A stretch of DNA of 64,000 nt from Streptomyces ambofaciens ATCC 23877 (GCF_001267885.1 NZ_CP012382.1:7117001-7181000); one strand, 5' to 3'; shown: positions 54,378 to 63,262, numbered from the stretch's first letter. Notes: generated by a model not told the origin, from the letters alone. Made by a program: numbers and translations.

Positions 54378-55307
54378 ATGACCGACCAGCTCACCGTGAG
54401 TGTCCTGGGCACCGGCATCATGGGTGCCGCGATGGCCCGCAACCTCGCCCGCGCCGGACACACCGTCCGCGTCTGGAACCGCAGCCGGGACAAGGCCGAG
54501 CCGTTGGCCGCCGACGGCGCGCACGTCGCCGACAGTCCCGAGGAGGCGGTGCGCGGGGCCGACGCCGTCCTCACCATGCTGTACGACGGCCCGGCTGCCC
54601 TCGACGTCATGCGACGGGCCGCCCCGGGACTGCGCGCCGGTACCGCGTGGGTGCAGTCGACCACCGCCGGCGTCGACGCGGTCGCCGACCTGGCCGCCTT
54701 CGCCCACGAACACGGCCTCGTCTTCTTCGACGCCCCCGTACTGGGCACCCGTCAGCCCGCCGAAGCCGGCCTGCTCCTGGTGCTGGCCGCCGGACCGGCC
54801 GCCGCGCGGGACGCGGTGACCCCGGTCTTCGACGCCGTGGGCTCCCGCACCGTGTGGACCGGCGAGGACGGCGCGGCCGGCAGCGCCACCCGGCTGAAGC
54901 TGGTGGCCAACAGCTGGGTCCTGGCCGCCACCAACGCGGTCGGTGAGGCGCTCGCGCTCGCCAAGGCACTCGGCGTGGACCCGGACGGCTTCTTCGACGC
55001 CATCGCGGGCGGCCCGCTCTTGGGCTACCTGCGGGCCAAGGCCGGCCTGATCCGCGACGGCGCGCTGACACCCGCCCAGTTCGCGGTCACCACCGCCGCG
55101 AAGGACGCCCGGCTGATCGTGGAGGCCGCCGAGGCGAACGGCGTCCGTCTGGACGTCGCCGCCGCCGGCGCGGAACGCCTGGCGCGCGCCGCGGCGCAGG
55201 GGCACGGCGACGAGGACATGGCGGCGGCGTACTTCGCCAGTTTCGACGAGACGACGTCCGATGCGGGCGGCGCGACGTCCGACGCGGAAGACAAGACGTC
55301 CGACTGA
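54378..55307 (+). CDS. NAD(P)-dependent beta-hydroxyacid dehydrogenase (6PGDH-like)
   Basis: 309-residue enzyme of the 3-hydroxyisobutyrate dehydrogenase / glyoxylate reductase / imine-reductase-like group. The N-terminal Rossmann motif is VLGTGIMGAAMARNLARAG (8-26), the substrate loop is VFFDAPVLGTRQPAEAG, and the catalytic Lys is in RLKLVANSW (near 173). The C-terminal helical domain shows KDARLIVEAAEANGV. The last 18 residues repeat T-S-D-A and look dispensable. The true substrate is unknown. Confidence 0.87.
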   Translation: MTDQLTVSVLGTGIMGAAMARNLARAGHTVRVWNRSRDKAEPLAADGAHVADSPEEAVRGADAVLTMLYDGPAALDVMRRAAPGLRAGTAWVQSTTAGVDAVADLAAFAHEHGLVFFDAPVLGTRQPAEAGLLLVLAAGPAAARDAVTPVFDAVGSRTVWTGEDGAAGSATRLKLVANSWVLAATNAVGEALALAKALGVDPDGFFDAIAGGPLLGYLRAKAGLIRDGALTPAQFAVTTAAKDARLIVEAAEANGVRLDVAAAGAERLARAAAQGHGDEDMAAAYFASFDETTSDAGGATSDAEDKTSD

Positions 55308-55387
55308 GCGCGTCCGGGGTACCGGGTGAGTGGAACGACCGGAACGCCGACGTAGCCTCGGCGCACACCAAGACCAGAGGAGTCCGC

Positions 55388-55813
55388 ATGTCCAAGCCGC
55401 CCCTGCCGCCCGAGGCCGTCGACCTGCTGCGCCGGCCGAACCCGTGTGTCATGGCCACCCTCCGCTCGGACGGTGCGCCCGTCTCCACACCCACCTGGTA
55501 CCTGTGGGAGAACGACGGACGGGTCCTCATCAACTTCGACGAGGGCCGGGTACGGCTGGGGCACGTGCGCCGCGACCCGCGCGTGACCCTCACCGTCCTG
55601 GCGGGCGACGACTGGTACACGCACGTCACCCTCATCGGCCGGGTCACGGAGATCAGCGACGACGAGGGCCTCACCGGCATCGACCGACTCTCCACCCACT
55701 ACACGGGCAACGCCTACCCGAACCGGGACCGGGCCCGGGTCAACGCCTGGGTCGAGGTCGAGCGCTGGCACGGCTGGGGTGCGATGCGAGACAGCGACCA
55801 GGCGTCCGGCTGA
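55388..55813 (+). CDS. PPOX-class F420-dependent oxidoreductase
   Basis: 141-residue split-barrel flavin/F420-binding protein. PCVMATLRSDGAPVSTPTWYLWENDGRV (about 19-46) and DPRVTLTVLAGDD are the TIGR03618-type signatures. It probably reduces small substrates or biliverdin-like compounds with F420H2. Ribosome site GAGGAG; TAGCCT at 55353 is a plausible -10. Confidence 0.88.
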   Translation: MSKPPLPPEAVDLLRRPNPCVMATLRSDGAPVSTPTWYLWENDGRVLINFDEGRVRLGHVRRDPRVTLTVLAGDDWYTHVTLIGRVTEISDDEGLTGIDRLSTHYTGNAYPNRDRARVNAWVEVERWHGWGAMRDSDQASG

Positions 55814-55850
55814 GCCGCGGCCCGACGGCGCCCGCGGCCACGGACGCCAC

Positions 55851-56492
55851 TCAGTCCCCGTGCCCGGTCGTGGCCACGGTGACGCCGAGACCGATCATCG
55901 CCAGGCCGCCCGCCCCGCCGACGGCGGACAGCCTGCGCGGTGAACGGGCGAACCAGTCGCGTGCGCCGGCCGCGAGCAGCCCCCACAGGCTGTCGCAGGC
56001 CAGCGCGATGGCGTTGAAGACCAGACCGAGCAGCAGCATCTGCACGGCTGCCCCGCCCCGCTCCCGGTCGACGAACTGCGGCAGCACGGCGGCGAAGAAC
56101 ACGAGGGTCTTGGGGTTGGTCACCCCGACGGCGAACCCCTCCCAGAAGGTGCGCCGCAGGCCTTCACCCCCCTGCGCGTCGTCCGCGAACACGGCCTGCG
56201 GACACCGGCGTTCGCGCCACGCCCGCACACCGAGGTGCACCAGGTAGGCGGCGCCCGCCAGCTTCAGCACGGTGAAGACGACGGCCGACCGCTCGACGAC
56301 CGCCCCGACGCCCAGGGCGACGGCGGCGACGAGGACGTAGGCGCCGAGGGTGTTCCCGGCCACCGTGGTCAGCGCGGCGCGGCGTCCCCGCGCCAGCGCC
56401 CTGCCGACCACGAACAGCACGCTGGGACCCGGGACCACGATCAGGAGCAACGACAGCGCCGCGAAGGCGAGCAGACGGTCGGGGGACACCAT
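55851..56492 (-). CDS. LysE/RhtB-family amino acid exporter
   Basis: 213-residue inner-membrane exporter with six predicted helices. The conserved opening LLLIVVPGPSVLFVVGRALARGRRAAL (about 15-41) and FAVGVTNPKTLVFFAAVLPQFV (about 124-145) are LysE-family signatures. Substrate unknown. The ATG at 56492 faces the VOC gene. Confidence 0.9.
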   Translation of the reverse strand: MVSPDRLLAFAALSLLLIVVPGPSVLFVVGRALARGRRAALTTVAGNTLGAYVLVAAVALGVGAVVERSAVVFTVLKLAGAAYLVHLGVRAWRERRCPQAVFADDAQGGEGLRRTFWEGFAVGVTNPKTLVFFAAVLPQFVDRERGGAAVQMLLLGLVFNAIALACDSLWGLLAAGARDWFARSPRRLSAVGGAGGLAMIGLGVTVATTGHGD

Positions 56493-56520
56493 CGCTCCAT
56501 GCAAGCACGGGGCGGGCGCG

Positions 56521-56574
56521 GCGTTCCACGGGATATCACCGGGTATCGACACCCCGGGGGACCTCGCCTAGGAT
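56521..56574 (+). promoter_or_regulatory. overlapping candidate promoters for the VOC gene
   Basis: TCGACA (56546) and TAGGAT (56569), 17-bp spacer, give a vegetative-type promoter. GCGT (56521) and GGGTAT (56541), 16-bp spacer, fit the sigma-B consensus GNNT-N14-16-GGGTA(C/T). Only one may be real. Confidence 0.4.
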
Positions 56575-56655
56575 CCACGGCGCGGCATCGCGTGTCGGTC
56601 ACCGTCCGGGTGAGGCATGGAGGCGCCGCGGAGATGCCCGTGGAGGCATTGACCC

Positions 56656-57084
56656 GTGTCAGTCGAGTTCAACCACACCATCGTCCACTCCCGGAACAGG
56701 GAGAAGTCCGCGCACTTCCTCGCCGGAATCCTGGGGCTGGAGGTCGGCGAACCCGCCGGAGTGTTCCTCCCCGTGACGACCGCCAACGGCGTCACCCTCG
56801 ATTTCGCCACCGTCGACATCGACATCCCCGTGCAGCACTACGCGTTCCTCGTCTCCGAGGACGAGTTCGACGCGATCCTCGCCCGGCTGGTCGAGGGCGG
56901 CATCCCGGTACAGGCCGACCCGCAAGGTCGCCACCCGGGCCGGATCAACCGCAACGACGGGGGCCGGGGCGTGTACTTCAGCGATCCGTCCGGGCACGGC
57001 ATGGAGGCCTTCACCCGCCCGTACGGAAGTGATCCGTCGTCGCCGCTGAACGGCGTCACACAGGACGTCCCCGGGGCACGCTGA
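56656..57084 (+). CDS. VOC-family (glyoxalase/dioxygenase-like) protein
   Basis: 142-residue vicinal-oxygen-chelate protein. Paired beta-alpha-beta modules start at FNHTIVHSRNREKSAHFLAGILGLEVG and at VQHYAFLVSEDEFDAILARLVEGGI, with GRGVYFSDPSGHGMEAFTRPYG closing. The metal residues H7, H71 and E125 are plausible. Substrate unknown. Confidence 0.87.
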   Translation: MSVEFNHTIVHSRNREKSAHFLAGILGLEVGEPAGVFLPVTTANGVTLDFATVDIDIPVQHYAFLVSEDEFDAILARLVEGGIPVQADPQGRHPGRINRNDGGRGVYFSDPSGHGMEAFTRPYGSDPSSPLNGVTQDVPGAR

Positions 57085-57172
57085 CCGGTCGGCGGCGGAC
57101 CGTTGTCACACCCCCTCCCCATACTGGTGGCCTCAGGGACCTCAGGGAGCGGACGCCGAGGAGGGGGTGGGC

Positions 57173-58303
57173 ATGCGGACGGTGTACAGCGGTGAACTGC
57201 ACGTCGCCCACGGGCGGTTCCATGTGGACAGCAGACCCACGCGGGACGCTCCGGGCACGACCCCGGCCTGTGCCGGACAGGCCAACGGACTGTGCGGCGC
57301 GGCCGTCCCCGGGCACCTCCTCCTCGTCACCGGGCTGCACACCGGCCGGGTCGGTCTGACCGTCGAGGTGCACGGGGCGGCGCCACCGCTCGACGACGGC
57401 TGGGAGGACGTGGTGGAGGCGTCCTTCCGGCCGGCCTCCGCCTCGACGGTCGTCCTGCCGCCGGGCGACGGTCCGCTGTGCGCCCTGGACCTGCTCCCGA
57501 CCGACCACCGGGTGCGCTACTGCGGGCGCGGCATGGACCGGGTCAGGGAGGAGGAGCGCGCCGTACGCGAGGACGGCCCGCCGGTCGACCACTACCTGCT
57601 GCAGTTCTGGCCGGCTCCACCCGCCCCGGACCTCGTCGTCCGGCAGACCTCGCACAGCGCCGCGCACCGGCACCGGCACGCCCGCGGCCTGCCGCCACCG
57701 CCGAGGCCCGAGGACCGGTCCGCGGCCGAACTTCGCCGGCGGGCGCAGTGGAGCGCGGGCGAGCGGCCCGCACGGGAGCACGCGGAAGCGCTGTCCTGGG
57801 GCGGACGGCTGCCCAGTCGCCGCCTGCGCGAGGCCGGCGGCGACGCGCGGGGACTCGCCTCGCTCGACCGCGAGCTGGTCGACGCCGTCGACACGGTGTG
57901 TCCGGCCACCCAGCGGGACCTCGCCCGCTGGGCCGCCCGTCGAGCCCTGTCCGTGGCCGGGCTGGACGGTATCGACTGGATCGAGTCCGCGCTGGCGGCG
58001 CTGGACCGCGGGGAGCCGCTGCCGGACCCCTTCGACGATCCCCGGCACGCCTGGGACCGGTTCTTCGCCGACGACCGCGTCTTCGGTCCGGCGGCGGACG
58101 CGCCGGACGGATGCCGTGGCGACCTGCTGCGACAGGCGATGGCCATGCCCGCGCTGCTCGCCGCGGCCGGGCCGGACCCGTTGAGCGCCGCCCTGGACGC
58201 GCTCTTCGCCGCGGCCGTCACCCACGGCACCGACTGCCCCGCCCTGTTCGCGCAGGTCCGCCGCCGGTTCCCCGCGCTGGACCGCGGAACACCGGGGCCC
58301 TAG
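57173..58303 (+). CDS. actinobacterial protein of unknown function (376 residues)
   Basis: I do not recognise the family. The N-terminal 145 residues are strand-rich (MRTVYSGELHVAHGRFHVDS, LLLVTGLHTGRVGLTVEVHG, ASTVVLPPGDGPLCALDLLP, HYLLQFWPAPPAP), suggesting a beta-sandwich like those of small domains that sense or bind. The C-terminal 200 residues are helical with conserved-looking RWAARRALSVAGLDGIDWIESALAALDRGEPLPDPFDD. The ATG at 57173 has GGAGGGGG 6 nt upstream. It ends on a CTAG shared with the MFS stop. Confidence 0.72.
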   Translation: MRTVYSGELHVAHGRFHVDSRPTRDAPGTTPACAGQANGLCGAAVPGHLLLVTGLHTGRVGLTVEVHGAAPPLDDGWEDVVEASFRPASASTVVLPPGDGPLCALDLLPTDHRVRYCGRGMDRVREEERAVREDGPPVDHYLLQFWPAPPAPDLVVRQTSHSAAHRHRHARGLPPPPRPEDRSAAELRRRAQWSAGERPAREHAEALSWGGRLPSRRLREAGGDARGLASLDRELVDAVDTVCPATQRDLARWAARRALSVAGLDGIDWIESALAALDRGEPLPDPFDDPRHAWDRFFADDRVFGPAADAPDGCRGDLLRQAMAMPALLAAAGPDPLSAALDALFAAAVTHGTDCPALFAQVRRRFPALDRGTPGP

Positions 58304-59541
58304 ACCGGCGCGTGGTCGTGCCGGGGCAGCAGCAACGGGGTCGCCAGCATGAGCACCCCCGCGAGAGCGATCGCGGCACGCGGCCCGGCGAGGCCGGCCA
58401 GCAGGCCCCACAGGGCGGTCAGGGCCGCGGTCGCCAGCTTGCCGCTGACCGTCCAGGCGGACAGGGTGCGGGCGACCCGGTCCGAGGGGGTCAGTTCGAG
58501 CCGGCGCGTGGCGAGCACCGGGCCGAACACACCCATGCAGGTGATCAGACCGAACTCGACGACCATCACGAGGACGAGCCCGCCGGTGCCGGGACCGACG
58601 AAGGCCAGCCAGACGGGCCAGCACACCCGCAGCACCCCACCGACGACCAGCACCCGGTGCTCCCCGAAGCGGGCCACGAGCCGACGGGCCAGGCGTGACC
58701 CGACCAGCCCGCCGACGCACGGCACCGCGAAGGCGAGGCCGTACTGCCACGGCGTGAAACCCAGGTCGCCCAGCATGAGGACGGCGAGCGGCGGCGCGGT
58801 CGCCATGATCAGACCGTTGACCAGCAGCGAGTTGAGGAACAGCGGACGCAGGCCCGGGGTGGCGAGGACGTACCGCCACCCCTCCAGCAGGTCACCGGCC
58901 CGCAGCCCGGCTGCGCCGTCGGCACGCCGGGGACGCGGCTCCCCGCCGCCGATCGCACGGATGCCCAGGGCCGACAGCAGATGGCTGACCGCGTCGACCG
59001 CCACCGTCACCACCGGACCGGCCAGCTGGATCATCACCCCGCCGACCGGCGGCCCGAGCATGGTCGCGGTCCAGGTCGTCGCCTCGAAACGGCCGTTCGC
59101 GGCCAGCAGGTCCTCCCGGCGCACCAGTGCCTTGAGACAGGCGCCCGCGGCGGCCCGGAAGGTGATGTCCGCCGCCGCCACGACGACCGACACCACCAGC
59201 AGGTGGGCGAAGCCGAGCCGGCCGAACGCGTACGCGACGGGCACACTCAGCAGCACCGCGCACCGCACCAGATCCGTCGCGATCATGACCGGTCGTTTGC
59301 GCCGGAACTCCACCCACGGCCCCAGTGGCACCGCCACCAGCGCGCCCACCGCGAGACCGGCCGCGGCCAGCGCCGCCACCCGCGCGGGACCGGCGTCCAG
59401 CACCACGACCGCGATCAGCGGAAAGGCGTCGAAGGCGAGCCGCGTGCCCAACGTGCTGACGGCGTACGCGCCCCACAGCCACCCGAACCGCCGCCCCAGC
59501 GACCCGCTCCTCGACCCATCCGACTTCGACACGCCCGCCAT
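58300..59541 (-). CDS. MFS transporter (drug-exporter-like)
   Basis: 413-residue permease with about 12 hydrophobic helices; it resembles the enterobactin-exporter/macrolide-efflux MFS group. Loop 2-3 reads VEFRRKRPVMIATDLVR, matching motif A (G-x3-D-R-x-G-R-R) only loosely. The N terminus is hydrophilic (MAGVSKSDGSRSGSLGRR). A perfect palindrome 50 bp upstream suggests control by a TetR-like repressor located elsewhere. Confidence 0.87.
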   Translation of the reverse strand: MAGVSKSDGSRSGSLGRRFGWLWGAYAVSTLGTRLAFDAFPLIAVVVLDAGPARVAALAAAGLAVGALVAVPLGPWVEFRRKRPVMIATDLVRCAVLLSVPVAYAFGRLGFAHLLVVSVVVAAADITFRAAAGACLKALVRREDLLAANGRFEATTWTATMLGPPVGGVMIQLAGPVVTVAVDAVSHLLSALGIRAIGGGEPRPRRADGAAGLRAGDLLEGWRYVLATPGLRPLFLNSLLVNGLIMATAPPLAVLMLGDLGFTPWQYGLAFAVPCVGGLVGSRLARRLVARFGEHRVLVVGGVLRVCWPVWLAFVGPGTGGLVLVMVVEFGLITCMGVFGPVLATRRLELTPSDRVARTLSAWTVSGKLATAALTALWGLLAGLAGPRAAIALAGVLMLATPLLLPRHDHAPV

Positions 59542-59590
59542 CCAAGCGAGCGGCGGCCCCCGTGATCAAACAACCGACCGGAGACGGGAC

Positions 59591-59605
59591 ACAACCGGCG
59601 GTTGT
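59591..59605. promoter_or_regulatory. perfect 15-bp palindrome upstream of the MFS gene
   Basis: ACAACCG-G-CGGTTGT, 50 bp before the MFS start codon, with an extra half-site ACAACCG nearby at about 59568. The size and symmetry fit a TetR-family operator. Confidence 0.55.
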
Positions 59606-59712
59606 ACGCGGGTGGCGCCGCCTTGTCGCGCGGTGGCCGTGCGGGTGGCGCGGCCTCAGCGCTCGGGCACGTGCCCGGCCCGCCGGCGGCCTCAGGCCGG
59701 CACGGACCCGGT

Positions 59713-60591
59713 CTACCGCCTCAGCAGCTCCCGCAGTGCCCCGCTGACCTCGCCGGGTGCCTCCTCCGCCATGAAGTGGCCGCAGTCGACGGTGTCGTGC
59801 CGCAGGTCCGGGGCCCAGGCCCGCCACAGCGCGGCGGCGTCGTAGCCGAGGGCGGCGCCCCAGTCCTGCTGGAGGACGGTGACCGGCATGCGCAGCCGGT
59901 TGCCACCCTCGCGGTCCGCCCGGTCGTGGGCGACGTCGATGCCGGCCGAGGCCCGGTAGTCGGCCACGATGGACGGCACCGCCTCGCGGGACGCCTTGAG
60001 ATAGGCGGCGCGGACGTCGGCGGGCAGGGCGTCCGGGTCCCGGGTCCAGACGTCGAGGAAGTGACCGAAGAACGCGTCCGGCGCGGCACCGATCAGCTGC
60101 TCCGGCAGCCCGGGCGGCTGCGCCATCAGGTACAGGTGGAAGCCCACGGCGGCGGAGGTGCCGCGCAGGACGTCCCACATGTCCAGGGTCGGCAGCACGT
60201 CCAGCGCCGCCAGGTGGGTCACCGCGTCCGGGTGGTCGAGTCCGGCCCGCACCGCGACGAGCGCGCCCCGGTCGTGGCCGGCCAGTGCGAACCGCTCGTG
60301 TCCGAGCGCCCGGGCGAGGGCGACGACGTCGGCGGCCATGGTCCGCTTGGCGTAGGCGGTGCCGTCGGGGTCGGCGGGCTTGTCGCTGGCACCGTAGCCG
60401 CGCAGGTCGGGGCAGATGACCGTGTGGTCGGCCGCGAGGTCGGCGGCGACGTGCCGCCACATCAGATGGGTCTGCGGAAAGCCGTGCAGCAGCACGACCG
60501 GGCTGCCGGAGCCGCCGACGGCCACCCGCAGGGCGACGCCGTCGGCGACCGCGACGCGGTCGTGGGTGAAATCGGGGATGGTCGGTGCCAT
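59713..60591 (-). CDS. alpha/beta hydrolase of the epoxide hydrolase / haloacetate dehalogenase group
   Basis: 292 residues. The nucleophile is Asp107 in AGHDRGA, the catalytic His is in VDCGHFMAEEAP, and HGFPQTHLMWRHV is the oxyanion loop. LRGYGASDKP and the LDHPDAVTHLAALDVLPT segment closely match fluoroacetate dehalogenases. However, the second carboxylate-binding Arg is Leu111 and the halide-binding Trp after the His of FHLYL is Leu, so dehalogenation is unlikely. It may be an epoxide hydrolase or something new. It is divergent from the SARP gene. Confidence 0.85.
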   Translation of the reverse strand: MAPTIPDFTHDRVAVADGVALRVAVGGSGSPVVLLHGFPQTHLMWRHVAADLAADHTVICPDLRGYGASDKPADPDGTAYAKRTMAADVVALARALGHERFALAGHDRGALVAVRAGLDHPDAVTHLAALDVLPTLDMWDVLRGTSAAVGFHLYLMAQPPGLPEQLIGAAPDAFFGHFLDVWTRDPDALPADVRAAYLKASREAVPSIVADYRASAGIDVAHDRADREGGNRLRMPVTVLQQDWGAALGYDAAALWRAWAPDLRHDTVDCGHFMAEEAPGEVSGALRELLRR

Positions 60592-60670
60592 GGCTGGGCT
60601 GCGCCTCTCTGTTCCACGCCGGGTCCGTTCGCCGGCGTGCCGGTGACGTCTTCGAGCCTGCCGGGCGCGA

Positions 60671-60698
60671 ATCAGCAACGGATCAGCACGCGTACCGT
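60671..60698 (+). promoter_or_regulatory. SARP-type direct repeat and -10 before the regulator gene
   Basis: ATCAGCA occurs at 60671 and 60682, exactly 11 bp apart, followed after 4 bp by TACCGT as a -10. Heptamer direct repeats at 11-bp spacing are how SARP proteins bind, so this may be an autoregulatory site. Confidence 0.5.
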
Positions 60699-60739
60699 GG
60701 TGGCCGGGCGGGCGCGGTCTGGAGCGGAGCGGACGGAAC

Positions 60740-62710
60740 ATGGAAGCGGTCACGTTCTCAGTGCTCGGACCGGTCACGGCCGAGCGTGCCGGTGACGTGC
60801 TCGCGCTCAGGGGCCCTCGGCACCGTGCCGTGCTGGCCCGCCTGCTCGTCGCCCGGCGGCGGGTGGTCCCGCTCGACCGCCTGGTGGCGGACCTGTGGGA
60901 CGAACCGCCACCGAGGGCCGTCGGCTCCGTACGCACCTTCGTCGGTGACCTGCGCCGCGCCCTGGAACCCGGCCGTCCACCCCGTGCTCCGGCGCGGCTG
61001 CTGGTCACCGAGGGCCCCGGATACACGCTGCGCGCGGCGCCGGACGCGGTGGACGCCTGGCGCTTCGAGGAGGCCGTCGCACAGGCGGACCGGATGCCCG
61101 CCGCTCGCGCCCCGGACCTGCTCCGGACGGCGCTGGGGGAGTGGCGGGGCCCCGCCTACGCCGAGTTCGGCGGGGCGCAGTGGGCCCGCGGCGAGCGCCT
61201 GCGGCTCACCGAACTGCGACTGCGCGCCGTCGAACGCCGGGCGGAACTGCTGGTGGGCCTGGGACGGGCGGCCGAAGCGGTCCCCGACCTGGACGCCCAC
61301 CTGGCCGAGCACCCCTGGCGCGAGGAGGCCTGGCGGCTGCACGCCCTCGCCCTGTACCGGGCCGGGCGCCAGGCGGACGCCCTCGCGGTGCTGCGCCGGG
61401 CCCGCGCGCTGCTGGCCGGGCACCTGGGGGTCGACCCCGGTCCCCGGCTGCGCCGCCTGGAGGCCGACATCCTCGCCCAGGACCCCGGCCTCGACCCGCC
61501 CGGCGAACCGGCGGAGGCCGCGGCCCGGCTGTGGGCGCGCGCGACCGAGGCGTACGACCGCGCGGTCGCCGCCGGTGCCCGCGCCCGCCTGGAGTCCACC
61601 GTGGGCCTGCTGCGCCACCTCGCCGTGACCGGCGCCGGCGGCCTGGAAGCGGCCCGGGAGCACCGGGCGGCCGCGGTCGCCGCCGCCGAGGAGACCGGCG
61701 ACGCGGAGCTGACCGCCCGGGTGATCGGCGCCTACGACGTGCCCGCCAACTGGACCCGCAGCGACGACCCCGAACCGGCCCGGCGGATCGTCGCGGCCGC
61801 CGAGCGCACCCTCGCCGCCCTGCCGGACGACACCACCGCCGACGCGGCGCGCTGCCGGCTGCTCGCCACCATCGCCCTGGAGTCCCGGGGCGTCCGCTCC
61901 CCGCGCGGCCCCCGAGCGGCGGACGAGGCCGAGCGGATCGCCCGCCGCCTGGACGACCCCGCGCTCCTCGCCTTCGCCCTCAACGGTCTGTTCATGCAGT
62001 CCTGCACCACCGCCGGACTGGCCCCGCGCCGGGACGCGATCGGCGCCGAACTCATCGCGCTCGCCGCCCGGCACGGCCTGGTCAACCACGAGGTGCTCGG
62101 CCGTCTGATCCGCCTCCAGGCCCGCTCCGCCCTCGCCGACTTCACCTCCGCGGACGAGCACGCCGCCGCCGCGGACCACCTGGCCGAACGGCATGAACGG
62201 CCGCTCGTGGGCGTCTTCACCGAGGGGTACCGGGCCCTGCGCCGGGCAGCCGACGGCAGCCCGTACGAGAGCGCGGAGGCCGCCTACCGGTCCGCCGCCG
62301 CGCGGCTCGACGGCGCCGGGATGCCGGGTCTGGCATGCGGCCTGCCGCCCCTCGCGCTGCTCGGCCTGCGACTGGCCCACGGCAGGCCGGCGGACGTGGA
62401 CCCGCTCGCGGACTGGGGACCGTACCGGCCCTGGGCCGCGCCCTTCGCCCTCCTGGACGAGGGGCGTGACGCCGAGGCCCGGGCCGCTCTGGACGCCCTC
62501 GCGGAGCCACCTCCCGACCTCCTCTACGAGGCGCTGTGCTGTGCCGAGGCCGCGCTCGCCCTCCGGCTCGATGATCGCCCGGCCCTGGAGCGGACGTACC
62601 GGCGGCTGCTGCCCGCCTCCGGTCAACTCGCCGGCGCCGGCAGCGGGTTGCTCACCTTCGGGCCGGTCGACGGATGGCTCGCCGAGATCCGCGCGGCACT
62701 CGGCCCGTGA
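60740..62710 (+). CDS. SARP-type regulator with BTAD and TPR-like C-terminal part
   Basis: 656-residue AfsR/SARP-family activator. The OmpR-like DNA-binding domain covers 1-95 (FSVLGPVTAERAGDVLALRGPRHRAVLARLLV ... VGSVRTFVGDLRRAL ... GYTLRA), and BTAD about 100-250 (RGERLRLTELRLRAVERRAELLVGLGR). The remaining 400 residues are Ala-rich helical repeats without the NB-ARC ATPase loop of AfsR. It is divergent from the hydrolase, 148 bp apart, and probably controls it. There is no antibiotic cluster here. Confidence 0.86.
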   Translation: MEAVTFSVLGPVTAERAGDVLALRGPRHRAVLARLLVARRRVVPLDRLVADLWDEPPPRAVGSVRTFVGDLRRALEPGRPPRAPARLLVTEGPGYTLRAAPDAVDAWRFEEAVAQADRMPAARAPDLLRTALGEWRGPAYAEFGGAQWARGERLRLTELRLRAVERRAELLVGLGRAAEAVPDLDAHLAEHPWREEAWRLHALALYRAGRQADALAVLRRARALLAGHLGVDPGPRLRRLEADILAQDPGLDPPGEPAEAAARLWARATEAYDRAVAAGARARLESTVGLLRHLAVTGAGGLEAAREHRAAAVAAAEETGDAELTARVIGAYDVPANWTRSDDPEPARRIVAAAERTLAALPDDTTADAARCRLLATIALESRGVRSPRGPRAADEAERIARRLDDPALLAFALNGLFMQSCTTAGLAPRRDAIGAELIALAARHGLVNHEVLGRLIRLQARSALADFTSADEHAAAADHLAERHERPLVGVFTEGYRALRRAADGSPYESAEAAYRSAAARLDGAGMPGLACGLPPLALLGLRLAHGRPADVDPLADWGPYRPWAAPFALLDEGRDAEARAALDALAEPPPDLLYEALCCAEAALALRLDDRPALERTYRRLLPASGQLAGAGSGLLTFGPVDGWLAEIRAALGP

Positions 62711-62793
62711 CCGCACCACCGGGGGCCGCGCCCGCTCGCGAAGTCCGGCCGGGCGGACCGGCGAGGGACCGCGGCGCCGGAGGCCGGTCCGGC

Positions 62794-62818
62794 GGTTGTC
62801 CCCGCGCGTGCCGGGTAC
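62794..62818 (+). promoter_or_regulatory. sigma-B-type promoter for the PPC-domain gene
   Basis: GGTT-N15-GGGTAC fits the Streptomyces sigma-B consensus GNNT-N14-16-GGGTA(C/T). The predicted start falls only about 3 nt before the ATG at 62828. Confidence 0.6.
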
Positions 62819-62827
62819 CCGCCGGGC

Positions 62828-63262
62828 ATGGAGTGGCAGCAGGTGCAGGAGGGGCCGTCCGCGGTGTACGTGGTGGTGCTCGACCCCGGCGAGGACGCCG
62901 TCGCCGAGCTCACCGCCTTCGCCCGGGACCGGTCTCTCGGGGCGTCCCAGGTGACCGCCGTGGGCGCCTTCTCGGAGGCCGTGGTCGGCTGGTTCGACCG
63001 GGAGACCAGGGACTACCGGCGCATTCCCGTCGAGGAGCAGTGCGAGGTGCTGTCGCTGCTCGGGGACATCGCCGTCGGCGACGACGGGCCCACCCCGCAC
63101 CTGCACGCCGTACTGGGCCTGTCCGACGGCTCCACCCGCGGTGGCCACCTGCTGTCCGGCCGGGTCTGGCCGACGCTGGAGGTCGTCGTACGGGACAGCC
63201 CCGCCGAACTGGCCAAGACCCACCGCCCCGACATCGGCCTGGCCCTGATCGACCTCGGCTGA
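62828..63262 (+). CDS. PPC/DUF296-domain protein
   Basis: 144-residue single PPC domain (the fold of plant AT-hook proteins, also stand-alone in bacteria, trimeric). Signatures are VVVLDPGEDAVAELTAFARD, TAVGAFSEAVVGWFD, LSLLGDIAVGDDGPTPHLHAVLG with its His pair, and GGHLLSGRVWPTLEVVV. The H-x-H residues suggest metal or ligand binding; function unknown. The sigma-B-type promoter and almost leaderless start suggest stress control. Confidence 0.88.
   Translation: MEWQQVQEGPSAVYVVVLDPGEDAVAELTAFARDRSLGASQVTAVGAFSEAVVGWFDRETRDYRRIPVEEQCEVLSLLGDIAVGDDGPTPHLHAVLGLSDGSTRGGHLLSGRVWPTLEVVVRDSPAELAKTHRPDIGLALIDLG

Noticed and set aside
60740..62710. Treating the SARP gene as the regulator of a nearby antibiotic cluster
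   Set aside because: No PKS, NRPS, terpene or other biosynthetic genes occur in the window on either side.
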